DNA of 64,000 nt from Candidatus Gastranaerophilales bacterium (GCA_947625305.1 CANQNW010000001.1:62001-126000), one strand, 5' to 3'; positions 36,249-44,787 are shown, counted from the first letter of the stretch. Numbers and translations: made by a program. The notes: a model not told the origin generated them from the sequence alone.

Positions 36249-36274
36249 AAAAAATCCCTTTTTAGGGATTTTTT
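36249..36274. terminator. Shared terminator of pyrG and era
   Basis: Stem AAAAAATCCCT / AGGGATTTTTT, loop TTTT; convergent genes on both sides. The era stop codon overlaps its edge. Confidence 0.85.
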
Positions 36275-37160
36275 AATACATTTTTTCCATATCTTTGGAT
36301 TTTTTGCGCCAATCTTTAATAACTTTAACCTGCAGTTCCAAATATACTTTATTGCCGGAGGTTTCTTCAAGTTCTTTTCTGGCCTCCGTGCCTATTTTTT
36401 TCAGCATAGAACCGTTTTTACCTATGATAATTCCTTTTTGAGTTTCCTGTTCAACAATAATTTTAGCCGTAATTCGGTCAAGATTTTCTTTTTCCTCATA
36501 GTTTTCAATAATAACGGCAACACTGTGCGGAACTTCATCATGAGTATATAAAAGTATTTTTTCTCTTATAAGTTCACGGGCAATATTACGCATTGTTTCA
36601 TCGGTTATTTCGTCATCATCATAGATTTTTTCACCCGCAGGAAGTTTCCTTGTTATATTTTTAATCAATGTATCAAAATTTCTGCCGGTTTTAGCGGAAA
36701 TTTTTATGCAGGAATAATTTTTTTCAAACAAAGTTTTATAAGTTAAAAGGTTTTCTTCCCTCTTATTTAAATCTTTTTCAAGGTCATACTTATTAGCAAC
36801 AATAAGCATATCGCCCGAATAATTTTTTAAGCAGTTTTCAACAATCCACTTATCGCCTCTTCCCGCCGAGGTTGAACCGTCCACAACAAACAAAACCAAA
36901 TCAACGTCAGGTATTGCGCTTTTTGCTTCATCCACAAGGCACTCGCCGAGTTTATCAACAGGTTTATGAATACCGGGGGTATCAACAAACACAACTTGAG
37001 CCTCATCTGTAGTTAAAATCCCGTTAATTCTGCGTCTTGTAGTTTGAGCTTTATTTGTTGCAATAGCAATCTTTTGACCGACTAACCTGTTAAGAATAGT
37101 TGATTTACCCACATTAGGACGGCCTATTATTGCAACATATCCGAATTTATAATGTTTCAT
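36273..37160 (-). CDS. era: GTPase Era
   Basis: 295 aa. GTPase motifs GRPNVGKSTILN (G1), DTPGIHKP (G3) and NKYD (G4), then a C-terminal KH RNA-binding domain (KGIIIGKNGSMLKKIG). Era binds 16S rRNA and helps mature the 30S subunit. Its start overlaps the end of the upstream CDF-CorC-type gene by 14 bases, so translation is coupled. Confidence 0.96.
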   Translation of the reverse strand: MKHYKFGYVAIIGRPNVGKSTILNRLVGQKIAIATNKAQTTRRRINGILTTDEAQVVFVDTPGIHKPVDKLGECLVDEAKSAIPDVDLVLFVVDGSTSAGRGDKWIVENCLKNYSGDMLIVANKYDLEKDLNKREENLLTYKTLFEKNYSCIKISAKTGRNFDTLIKNITRKLPAGEKIYDDDEITDETMRNIARELIREKILLYTHDEVPHSVAVIIENYEEKENLDRITAKIIVEQETQKGIIIGKNGSMLKKIGTEARKELEETSGNKVYLELQVKVIKDWRKKSKDMEKMY

Positions 37161-38985
37161 TTGATTCTGTTACTTCTTCATTTTTTTCAACTTCAACAAA
37201 AGGAGTATCTTTTCTCATAATAACTCTTGAAATTCTAATCCCGTCAAGTTCTATAACTTCAAAAGAAAGATTTTTATCTTCCACCTTGTCGCCGATTTCA
37301 GGCTCTCTGCCGAGAAGTCCGAAAACATACCCGCCGATTGTTTGGAAATCTTCACTTGGTATATCCAAATCATATTTTTCGTTAATGTCTTCAATATCCA
37401 TTTGAGAGGAAACATTTAAAGTATTATCATCAATCTTTATAAGTTCAGGGACAGGTGCCTCATCAAACTCGTCATAGATTTCGCCGACTATTTCTTCAAT
37501 AATATCCTCAACAGTAACAATACCTGCGATACCGCCATGTTCATCCACAACAGCAGCTATTTGATTTTTAGTAGTCGTAAAATCATTCAATAAATCACTG
37601 ATAAATTTATTTTCAGGGATAATAAGAATTTCTCTGGCAAGTGATTTAATCTCAAACCCTTCCTGTTCATAGATTTTATCTCTTAATGCTCTCAGTGCAT
37701 CTTTCGCATTAATAACACCTATAAGATTATCAACAGTATCTTGATAAATAGGAATTCTGGTATGCCCTGATTCAATAATAACATCAATTAAAGTATTAAG
37801 ATTATCTTCCGCATCAATAAATTGAACTTGCGGGCGGGGAATCATAATCTCTTTAACAACTGTTTGAGCGAATGAATAGAAGTTAGAAAGCATATTAGCC
37901 TCTTTATTGTCAATAACTTCGATTTTTTCACCCTCTTGAATAATTTTATCGAACTTATTTTCCCAGTTTTCCTCTGCATCATTAGAATCTATTTCAACTG
38001 AAACGTGAGATATATTTTTAATATTTTCCCTTATTTTACGTTCCACCATTTCGGTAATATCATCAGCCTCTTTTACTTGAATTTCGGGATCAACTTCAAT
38101 TTTAATATTAACAATTAAGCCTGATGTTCCCATGTTCATAGTTTTTAATTCTTTTACACAGCTTACGCAGTGCAGATTTTCGGCAATTTGTTTAATAACT
38201 TCTTCAACCTGCGGTTCAGCGGATAATCCCGTTAAAAGGTTAACATTGTTTTTAAGCATATAGCCCGCTAAAAACAGAAGCAATGAGGCAATAATACCTG
38301 AAGCTACACCATCAGGGATGTATGCAACATTTTCAGGCATAATTTTTGAAACAGAAACCGCAATAAAAGCGACTATAACACCCGTAAGAGCCACAACATC
38401 TTCATACCAAACATATTTTGTTGTAGGTGTATTTATTTTATGCACATATTTGACGGATTTAATAAAGTCCACAAAAGGATTTTTATGTTCGATTTGAGAT
38501 TCTTCAAGAACCGCATGAACAGCGCTGTTTACAGCCCAGCTTTCAAAACATATACTTGCTATAAGTATAACCGCAAGTGCATGGTAATTGCTTAAAAGCT
38601 GTTTATTAACAAAAATCTTATCATAAGCACTGATTAACGAAACAGCAGCACCTATAAACATCAAAATACAAGCAATAATAGTCCAAACATTAGTTTCTAA
38701 GCCGTGTCCAAAGGGGTGAACCCTGTCTGATGGTCTTGAGCCTCGTTTTAAACCGACCATAAGACAGATACTGTTAAATGAATCTACCCCCGAGTGAACA
38801 GCTTCCGCAAACATAGCAGAACTTTTGGTAAAATACCAAGAGGCAAATTTTATTAAAGTAATAAAAACATTTGCAAGGAAAGCACGAACAACCGCTCTAA
38901 ATTTTAAATTAGTATGTTGAGTTTTTTCTCCGGAATTTTGGATATCATCAATATTAACCTGCACCGGAATATCGTCTGACGTCAT
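37147..38985 (-). CDS. Fusion of cation diffusion facilitator and CBS/CorC_HlyC domains
   Basis: 612 aa. Residues about 25-330 are a cation diffusion facilitator with membrane spans, EAVHSGVDSFNS (metal-site span), the HPFGHG motif and a cytoplasmic dimerisation domain (LIVNIKIEVDPEIQVKEADDI). Residues about 370-500 hold a CBS pair (EIMIPRPQVQFIDAED; AAVVDEHGGIAGIVTVEDII) and about 510-600 a CorC_HlyC domain (GGYVFGLLGREPEIGDKV). CDF proteins export zinc, iron or manganese in exchange for protons. CBS plus CorC_HlyC normally accompany CNNM/CorC-type magnesium or cobalt transporters. The fusion would put nucleotide or metal sensing onto a CDF exporter. The same order in one frame without a stop argues against an artefact. 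Confidence 0.85.
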   Translation of the reverse strand: MTSDDIPVQVNIDDIQNSGEKTQHTNLKFRAVVRAFLANVFITLIKFASWYFTKSSAMFAEAVHSGVDSFNSICLMVGLKRGSRPSDRVHPFGHGLETNVWTIIACILMFIGAAVSLISAYDKIFVNKQLLSNYHALAVILIASICFESWAVNSAVHAVLEESQIEHKNPFVDFIKSVKYVHKINTPTTKYVWYEDVVALTGVIVAFIAVSVSKIMPENVAYIPDGVASGIIASLLLFLAGYMLKNNVNLLTGLSAEPQVEEVIKQIAENLHCVSCVKELKTMNMGTSGLIVNIKIEVDPEIQVKEADDITEMVERKIRENIKNISHVSVEIDSNDAEENWENKFDKIIQEGEKIEVIDNKEANMLSNFYSFAQTVVKEIMIPRPQVQFIDAEDNLNTLIDVIIESGHTRIPIYQDTVDNLIGVINAKDALRALRDKIYEQEGFEIKSLAREILIIPENKFISDLLNDFTTTKNQIAAVVDEHGGIAGIVTVEDIIEEIVGEIYDEFDEAPVPELIKIDDNTLNVSSQMDIEDINEKYDLDIPSEDFQTIGGYVFGLLGREPEIGDKVEDKNLSFEVIELDGIRISRVIMRKDTPFVEVEKNEEVTESNETL

Positions 38986-39063
38986 TTTTACCCTTGTATT
39001 GTTATATAACGGGTATATTATAAAATAAATGACAAAAAATGTCTATTAGCATAATTTAAATTA

Positions 39064-39525
39064 CTAATCTGCAGGTTTTAATTCGTTGTAATCTAATTTT
39101 GGAGGCATATAATCATTCATTGTTTCACCGTTTTGGTTATTATTTGGACTTGGACATGAAAAATATATGGGAGCAAACAGCACAAATAATAAAAGTGTAA
39201 CAGGTATTGCAATTGGTAAAAGAATAATAGAACCGATAACTTTACCTGTTTTCATCAAGAATCCTTCTTCGGCAGAAGGTGCCTCTTGTTTTATCGTATC
39301 TTTAACAGAATATGCAGGATTGTATTGAACTTTTGAAGGATTAACTTCTTTTTCAACATTCTGCTTTATAACATTATTACTTTTATATTTGTTTTCTTGA
39401 ACTTTAAATTCAATTTTTTTACCGGTTTTTGAGTCCTGACCAATATAAACACGACTATTTGAAGCATATGCCAATTGAGAAAGAAAGGAAAACATAATTA
39501 ATAAAACTGATAAAAATTCTTTCAT
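39064..39525 (-). CDS. Small exported membrane protein, phase-variable promoter
   Basis: 153 aa, unknown. Signal peptide (KEFLSVLLIMFSFLSQLAYA), a polar Lys-rich part (RVYIGQDSKTGKKIEFKV), then a membrane span LLPIAIPVTLLLFVLFAPIY and a short polar tail. GAGGAG precedes the ATG. Its promoter has nine Gs in the spacer, so expression likely varies from cell to cell. Surface or periplasmic exposure is inferred from the signal peptide and single membrane span. Confidence 0.65.
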   Translation of the reverse strand: MKEFLSVLLIMFSFLSQLAYASNSRVYIGQDSKTGKKIEFKVQENKYKSNNVIKQNVEKEVNPSKVQYNPAYSVKDTIKQEAPSAEEGFLMKTGKVIGSIILLPIAIPVTLLLFVLFAPIYFSCPSPNNNQNGETMNDYMPPKLDYNELKPAD

Positions 39526-39542
39526 AATTTGCTCCTCAAAAA

Positions 39543-39572
39543 ATTATACCCCCCCCCGAAGAAAAATGTAAA
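39543..39572 (-). promoter_or_regulatory. Promoter with poly-G spacer (39064 gene)
   Basis: On the minus strand TTTACA (39572-39567), an 18-base spacer ending in G9, and a perfect TATAAT (39548-39543). Loss of one G would give the optimal 17-base spacing, gain would weaken it. Confidence 0.7.
39549..39557. repeat. Poly-C/G tract (9 bases) in promoter spacer
   Basis: Nine consecutive C on the plus strand (G on the coding strand), directly next to the -10 box of the 153-aa exported protein gene. Such tracts are prone to slippage. Confidence 0.9.
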
Positions 39573-39599
39573 TAAAAAAGGTTTAAAAAAATTTTTTTA

Positions 39600-39890
39600 G
39601 TATTAAAATAATATTATTGAATTAATGAAAATTAAATACTCAAATCGGGATGTGGCGCAGACAAATTTTGCGTAGGCTGAAGCGAAGCAAAATGCCGAAG
39701 TAACACCGAAATAGCGAACGACTTTTGCAAAGCAAATAGTGAGCGACTTGAAGGTGTGAAGCAATAATTTGTAACCGTTACAAACAATCGGGATGTGGCG
39801 CAGTTTGACTCTGCCGACGAGAACGATTGATAATCGTTCGAGGAGAGGTAGCACCGTAGGTGCGCTACTGAATGAAAATTAAATACTAAT
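39600..39890 (+). repeat. Two truncated copies of the tRNA-Pro 5' end in GC-rich spacer
   Basis: CGGGATGTGGCGCAG at 39646-39660 and CGGGATGTGGCGCAGTTTG at 39789-39807 copy the first 15 and 19 bases of the intact tRNA-Pro at 39891. AATGAAAATTAAATACT precedes the first copy (39624-39640) and the intact gene (39871-39887). Between them lies GC-richer DNA with small hairpins, such as GAACGATT/AATCGTTC. Neither copy can fold as a tRNA. Confidence 0.75.
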
Positions 39891-39964
39891 CGGGATGTGG
39901 CGCAGTTTGGTAGCGCACCGTGTTCGGGTCGCGGGGGTCGCAAGTTCGAATCTTGTCATCCCGA
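39891..39964 (+). tRNA. tRNA-Pro (CGG)
   Basis: 74 bases. Acceptor CGGGATG/CATCCCG, D arm GCGC..GCGC, anticodon stem CCGTG/CGCGG with loop TTCGGGT (anticodon CGG), T loop TTCGAAT. CCA is not encoded. A terminator follows at 39976. Confidence 0.94.
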
Positions 39965-39975
39965 TACTTTATTTT

Positions 39976-40007
39976 AAAGGGTTTTAGTTAGTAAGCTAAA
40001 ACCCTTT
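39976..40007 (+). terminator. Hairpin terminator after tRNA-Pro
   Basis: 12-bp stem AAAGGGTTTTAG / CTAAAACCCTTT, loop of 8, followed by a broken T-rich run. Confidence 0.7.
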
Positions 40008-40294
40008 AATTTTGTTTTTGTGTAAATTTTGTGTAATTAATATTGTTGTCTTTTAAAGTCCGTTTTGAGTCGGAAGTTTTTTGTCGTCTATTCGCCTCTG
40101 TTATAAACACAATGCCAATTTCTGTGGTCGGAAACAAAATGATTTGCTCTATTTGAAATCGGTCAAAAACGGACTTTTATTACCCCAAAACTGACTTAAA
40201 ATTTTGATTTTAGCGGACATTTGCCCAACTTTTATAACTGATGTTGAATGATAATAAATGAAATTATTATCGCAAAATATATAAAACCTTAAAT
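40008..40294. other. Non-coding spacer with long inverted repeat
   Basis: No supportable gene. AAAGTCCGTTTTGA (40055-40068) returns inverted as TCAAAAACGGACTTT (40163-40177) with about 95 bases between. The arms could be ends of a small non-coding mobile element or a long-stem structure. A short minus-strand open frame here has no ribosome-binding site. Confidence 0.4.
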
Positions 40295-40324
40295 TTGCAA
40301 CGGGGGGGGTAAAAATGGTATAAT
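40295..40324 (+). promoter_or_regulatory. Promoter with poly-G spacer (kelch gene)
   Basis: TTGCAA (40295-40300), an 18-base spacer containing G8, and a perfect TATAAT (40319-40324). Same layout as the promoter at 39543-39572: one G fewer gives 17 bases. Confidence 0.7.
40302..40309. repeat. Poly-G tract (8 bases) in promoter spacer
   Basis: Eight consecutive G between the -35 and -10 boxes of the kelch-repeat gene, in a region otherwise very poor in G. Confidence 0.9.
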
Positions 40325-40353
40325 GATTTTGTTTAAGAATTAAGGTGGTTTTT

Positions 40354-41520
40354 ATGATTGATGATAAAGAGAATATATCGCATGAGAATTTTAATAAAAC
40401 AATATATAAACTCTTAATTTTTCTTATGTGTTTGGTTATATTTATTATAGTTTTTTTATTTTTACAAGAAGGGTTTTGTTTTGATAAAAATGACATATTT
40501 AAAAAATATAGTTTTAAAAAAATATCTAATTTTATAGAATCAAGAGGTATAGATTCTACCGCAACAGAATTAAGAGATGGGAGAATTATATATATTGGTG
40601 GTATTAATAAAAATTACTTATCTTCATCAGAAATTTATGATTTAAAATATAATAAATTTACAAAAACTGCCAATTTGAATATTCCAAGAGCTCGTCATTC
40701 CGCAATTTTATTAAATGATGGAAATGTTTTGGTTACAGGCGGCAATACTGAAATAGATGGAAAATATAAAGTATTGAAAAGTGCAGAGATTTATAATGTG
40801 AAAAATAATAAATTTATAGAAATTTCAGATATGAACAATGAAATGTGGTATCATAAAATGTTCCTATTAGAGAATGGCAATGTTTTGATTGTTTCAAATC
40901 CTAATAAATTAGAAATATATGATCCCCAAAAATCCGAATTCAAAAAAATAGAGGGTTTTTCTATTGTAAGTGATAATGAAATTTATAATTTTTTGCAATT
41001 ATCTCAAAATACGATATTAATGTATCCCAAATATTACAAACTTCAAAAAACACCGCTTTTTATTATGAATCTGAATGACTTATCATTTACTGAGTTAAAA
41101 ATTAATTTATTTGATAGAAAAGTTTCCTCATACAGCATAGCCAAAATATCAGATGATAAAATTTTAGTTACAGGAGGAGATTATAATCAATTAGATTCAA
41201 AAATAATAGATTTAAATAAGATGATTGTAACTCAAACTTCAAACTTATCACAAAAAAGATATAGGCATATTTCAATAATTTTAGACAGAAATAATATTTT
41301 ATTGTTAGGTGGCGAATCGGGTGTCGGACCTGAATTAAAAAGTTTAAAAACAACTGATTTGTATAATATAAAAGAAGCTAAATTCATTAAATTTAAAAAT
41401 ATGAATTATAACAGAGGAGTTTGCAATTATTTAAAATTAAGCAACGGCAATTATATTATATATGGGGGTTATTCATTTTTGTATGGTAACCAACCACCTG
41501 AAATGTTGATATTAAAATAG
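40354..41520 (+). CDS. Membrane-anchored kelch-repeat beta-propeller protein, phase-variable promoter
   Basis: 388 aa from ATG 40354 (AGGTGG 5 bases upstream; a GTG three codons earlier is less likely). A signal-anchor span LLIFLMCLVIFIIVFLFLQE lies at about residues 20-40 and is followed by kelch-like blades with the pattern ATELRDGRIIYIGG, SEIYDL, PRARHSAILLNDGNVLVTGG and ILVTGGD. Kelch propellers bind proteins or sugars; with the single N-terminal span the propeller should face outside the membrane. The promoter contains G8 in its spacer, which suits a variably displayed surface protein. Confidence 0.8.
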   Translation: MIDDKENISHENFNKTIYKLLIFLMCLVIFIIVFLFLQEGFCFDKNDIFKKYSFKKISNFIESRGIDSTATELRDGRIIYIGGINKNYLSSSEIYDLKYNKFTKTANLNIPRARHSAILLNDGNVLVTGGNTEIDGKYKVLKSAEIYNVKNNKFIEISDMNNEMWYHKMFLLENGNVLIVSNPNKLEIYDPQKSEFKKIEGFSIVSDNEIYNFLQLSQNTILMYPKYYKLQKTPLFIMNLNDLSFTELKINLFDRKVSSYSIAKISDDKILVTGGDYNQLDSKIIDLNKMIVTQTSNLSQKRYRHISIILDRNNILLLGGESGVGPELKSLKTTDLYNIKEAKFIKFKNMNYNRGVCNYLKLSNGNYIIYGGYSFLYGNQPPEMLILK

Positions 41521-41899
41521 AAACAAGTAGGTTGAGTTTGACTACTTTTGTCAAAATTTAAAAATTTTGTGCAAAATGTCTGGTTTCTCATAACCCAACT
41601 TACATAACTAAGCGATGATGATATTAAACTCGTTTACAAACTTTTAATGAAAAAATATGGTGAATAAATATTATTCCAATGATATTTATGTTTGTTTTAT
41701 ATTTTGTATATTATTAAATAATTTTTCACAAAATTGTTATTATATATTGTTAATAATTTGATTTTTATATTTTTCAAATAGTAATATATTTTCACACCCA
41801 TTTCGATTATAACAGACAGTTTGATTTTTATGCCTGAAACCCCTAATTTTACGGGTCTACAATGGAATCTTAACGGAACTTATTAAATTTTGTAAATGA
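41521..41899. other. AT-rich spacer without a clear gene
   Basis: 379 bases. I see only a possible C-terminal remnant (about 41611-41668, reading LSDDDIKLVYKLLMKKYGE then stop, with a stop just before it) and strongly AT-rich sequence. No hairpin terminator of convincing strength was seen after the kelch gene. Confidence 0.4.
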
Positions 41900-42784
41900 T
41901 TAATCTATAGAAATAATTTCGTAATCTCTGTTTCCGAGTCCGAGTTTGTATGCTGATTCAACAGTATGTATACCGTGTCTTGAATTCATTCTTTCAATCA
42001 AAGCTTTTTTCCCTTCATCGGGAGAATTTATTACTGCGTCATAGCAGGCTTGATCAATGGCAACAGGGTCTAAAGAAGCAAAAATTCCGATGTCATCCAT
42101 TTCAGGCTCGGCAGGATGTGAGTCGCAGTCACAATCAACGGATAATCTGTTTGCAATGTTAATATAAACCATATTTTCTTTACCCATAAACTCGATAACA
42201 GATTTACTTGCGTCTGCCATCGACTCTAAAAAGTCATCTTGCTTTGGTAAATTATCAAATAATTTAGATGCTTCGGTTGTAACACCAGCAGTATGAATAT
42301 TCGTTTTTCCTGCTGTCGAAGCTATTCCTATACTGATATTTTTGAGCGCTCCGCCAAACCCTGCCATCAGATGACCTTTAAAATGTGATAAAACGAGTAT
42401 TGACGAATAGTGTTTTAAGTGTTCTCCAACATAATTTTCTTTTAAATGAAATCCGTTATTTACTATAAGAGGCATATCATTTGTTTCATCCATAATGTCA
42501 CAAGGCGCAATTGCTTTAAATCCGTGGTCTTCCATAACCTTCCAATGTTCTTTAGGATCCATTCTTTTGCCTTCATATGCAGTACAGCATTCCACAATAG
42601 TACCGTTGACTTTGTTAACAAGGTCTTTTATTAAAGAAGGTTTTAAAAAGTTATGACCGCCGGGTTCTCCTGTTGATAATTTTACGGCAACTTTATTTTT
42701 TAACGTTACTCCTAATTTATCATAAATTTTAATCAAGCTTTGAGGGGTAATTTCTTTAGTAAAATAAACTTTTGATTTTGTCAT
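41900..42784 (-). CDS. DUF362 family protein
   Basis: 294 aa. KVAVKLSTGEPGGHNFLKP, then a SHFKGHLMAGFGGALKNISI motif and SLDPVAIDQACYDAV are typical of DUF362, a family found in anaerobes and often joined to ferredoxin domains. Here the ferredoxin-like part is absent. The Cys-containing VDCDCDSHPAEPEMDDIG stretch is present and may bind metal. The reaction is not known. Ribosome-binding site GGAGAG before ATG 42784. Single gene. Confidence 0.8.
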   Translation of the reverse strand: MTKSKVYFTKEITPQSLIKIYDKLGVTLKNKVAVKLSTGEPGGHNFLKPSLIKDLVNKVNGTIVECCTAYEGKRMDPKEHWKVMEDHGFKAIAPCDIMDETNDMPLIVNNGFHLKENYVGEHLKHYSSILVLSHFKGHLMAGFGGALKNISIGIASTAGKTNIHTAGVTTEASKLFDNLPKQDDFLESMADASKSVIEFMGKENMVYINIANRLSVDCDCDSHPAEPEMDDIGIFASLDPVAIDQACYDAVINSPDEGKKALIERMNSRHGIHTVESAYKLGLGNRDYEIISID

Positions 42785-42877
42785 AACTATCTCTCCAATT
42801 CTATAATAATATGATAAATTTGATAGTAACTATTAGTCAAGCATTTAGCTGAAGAAAAATCTTGTAACAATGATTGC

Positions 42878-43039
42878 CGATACAATACCGAAAAAGTCGG
42901 CACTTATAAAACAAATTCAAACAGTGTAACAACCAAATATGATAAGTACGGACAGAAGACAGGCTATTTCAAAAAAGATTCATCGGGCAGGTAAACCGAT
43001 TACGATAAATACGGAAGTAAAGCCGGAAGTTATAAGTAA
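42878..43039 (+). pseudogene. Remnant of a YDKYG-repeat protein
   Basis: One frame reads three 20-residue-type repeats, RYNTEKVGTYKTNS, YDKYGQKTGYFKKDSSG and YDKYGSKAGSYK, interrupted by TAA at 42992-42994 and ended by TAA at 43037. There is no start codon with a ribosome-binding site. The repeat pattern looks like the C-terminal part of a tandem-repeat surface or secreted protein that decayed here. Confidence 0.6.
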
Positions 43040-43232
43040 ATTCAAAATAATTAAACTAAATGCACAAACATAAATATTCCGTCGCATACTTCTCTCGTAT
43101 GCCTTCGCAAAGCTCCTTCTTCGCTTGCTCAGATGTTCGCTTTGTAACACCTTCTGCTTATAAAAATTTACTCGGACATCAATATTATGTCAAACGCAAG
43201 TTAGAAAAGTATTTATATGGCAAGCCTATCTA
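43040..43232. other. GC-richer patch downstream of the LuxR-type gene
   Basis: Short hairpin-rich, GC-richer sequence (about 43080-43160) of the same style as the patches near 9800, 28300 and 39700; on the minus strand it contains GAGCAAGCGAAGAAGGAGC. No supportable gene. Confidence 0.5.
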
Positions 43233-43592
43233 TTACAATTGCAGAATATTTATAATTCTATCTTTTATTGCAACTACTACAGCCTCTGTTCTGTCACTGA
43301 CTGATAGCTTTGAAAATATATTTCTTATATGCGCTTTTGTTGTATGCAGACTTATATTTAATTCATTTGAAATCTCATTATTATTTAAACCCTTTGCAAG
43401 TTGTTTTAATACTTCAACTTCTCTTTTTGTTATTGAAGTATCATTATAATTATTATTAAAACTAATTCCCGTTGATGTTATATTATTCAATATCGATTTA
43501 CATATTTTTATCTCTATAAATCCATCATCAAATTCACTATCATCAACTAAAATAATTCGCACATTTCCACTCGTAAGATTTTTAGAATTCAT
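43233..43592 (-). CDS. LuxR-type HTH regulator, no receiver domain
   Basis: 119 aa. The C-terminal 65 residues form a GerE/LuxR DNA-binding domain (ITKREVEVLKQLAKGLNNNE, ISNELNISLHTTKAHIRNIF, SVSDRTEAVVVAI). The first 50 residues are short and include RIILVDDSEFDDGFIEIKI, too little for a complete receiver. It may be a stand-alone regulator or a shortened response regulator. GGAGG precedes the ATG. The target is unknown; the neighbours are a repeat-protein remnant and a U32-like protein. Confidence 0.8.
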   Translation of the reverse strand: MNSKNLTSGNVRIILVDDSEFDDGFIEIKICKSILNNITSTGISFNNNYNDTSITKREVEVLKQLAKGLNNNEISNELNISLHTTKAHIRNIFSKLSVSDRTEAVVVAIKDRIINILQL

Positions 43593-43695
43593 AATTCCTC
43601 CTAAAAATTATTATATCAAGTTGTGAAAAAATAAGACTAACATATTTTCCGTATTCAAAAATTTACAAAAATTAATATTTAATTGAAGTGTCATA

Positions 43696-44787
43696 TTAAA
43701 TTTTCAAATGTTTATTTATATTTTCGGCACAATCAAGGCAGTATCTGCATTCATTTCCGCATATTGATGCACATAAATGCCCATTCTTTATAAAATGTTT
43801 AATATTCGGCAAATAGGATTTAACATCTTTTACTTTAACATTCATTTCGAAATTAATATAATGATGAATAAAGTATTTTAATTCAATGTCTTCAATATTT
43901 TTATAATTATCAATACCTTTTAAATAGTATAAATAATAATCTAAATATCTACCGTCATAAAATTGGTCGCAGTTTCTTCCGACAAGCTTGAAATTTTTAA
44001 TACCTATTTTAGAATATTCTTCTACCTCCCAAGGGTAGATGTTTTTAGAATGGCAAATCTGGTCAAAAGTACTACCTACAGAATAACAATATTTTGTAAA
44101 CCAGGTTGGAGTTAAATCCTCGTTAATTTCGCAAATCTTAGGAGTGAAAATTGTCGGCATAGACATTGCATGCCAAAATCTAAAAGGACACCCGCCTAAA
44201 CAACCTTCATTCAGCATAATCTCAATACTTAGGTTCGGATATTGTTTACGTAGTGTTTTTAACAACTTAAAATTTTTATTAATCTCATGAGAAGGTACTA
44301 TTTGTTTAATCTGAGGAAATAAAGTCAATAAATTTTGGATTTGTTTAACTTGAGTATATTCAAAAGAAGTTGAAGCATATAATTCCATATCGGGATAATG
44401 TTTTGCTATATATCCCATTAATTGAATATTGGAAATCCTTAATTTTCTTAAATCTTCACTACGGAGTTTATTAATCAGCTTATCAAGTTTATCCAGTTGA
44501 TGATTTAAATACGGACTTTCATACAATAAAGGTCTTGAGGAATTTAATAAATATACAAAGTCAAAGTCTTTATCCCGAGCATGATTAATTATCTTTTTCC
44601 AATAATTAAAATCAGTTATTTTTTCAATACTTGTTCTGTTTTGTTCGAATGTACTTTTATCTTTATCTGTTACAGGCAAAGCAAAATAAACACTTGTAAT
44701 TTTACTTTTTTCCACTTGAGTATTTATCTGAGCAAGTTTATCAATAAAACTTTCTTCAAAAGGCATTGGAACAGATATTTCATTCAT
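43696..44787 (-). CDS. Peptidase U32-like protein
   Basis: 363 aa. The N-terminus MNEISVPMPFEESFIDKLAQ and the central LSIEIMLNEGCLGGCPFRFW followed by His resemble the U32 (collagenase-like, PrtC/YhbU) superfamily with its N-x-G-C..CPFR..H centre. C-terminal cysteines CASICGNECRYCLDC could bind an iron-sulphur cluster. Members act as proteases or, in other branches, as iron-sulphur tRNA or quinone hydroxylases; which applies cannot be told. A second, related protein lies in the RiPP-like locus at 50680. Confidence 0.65.
   Translation of the reverse strand: MNEISVPMPFEESFIDKLAQINTQVEKSKITSVYFALPVTDKDKSTFEQNRTSIEKITDFNYWKKIINHARDKDFDFVYLLNSSRPLLYESPYLNHQLDKLDKLINKLRSEDLRKLRISNIQLMGYIAKHYPDMELYASTSFEYTQVKQIQNLLTLFPQIKQIVPSHEINKNFKLLKTLRKQYPNLSIEIMLNEGCLGGCPFRFWHAMSMPTIFTPKICEINEDLTPTWFTKYCYSVGSTFDQICHSKNIYPWEVEEYSKIGIKNFKLVGRNCDQFYDGRYLDYYLYYLKGIDNYKNIEDIELKYFIHHYINFEMNVKVKDVKSYLPNIKHFIKNGHLCASICGNECRYCLDCAENINKHLKI

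Noticed and set aside
39603-39943. Minus-strand frames upstream of tRNA-Pro
   Set aside because: Made of the tRNA fragments and GC-rich spacer; repeated peptide CATSRL reflects the repeated tRNA piece, not a protein.
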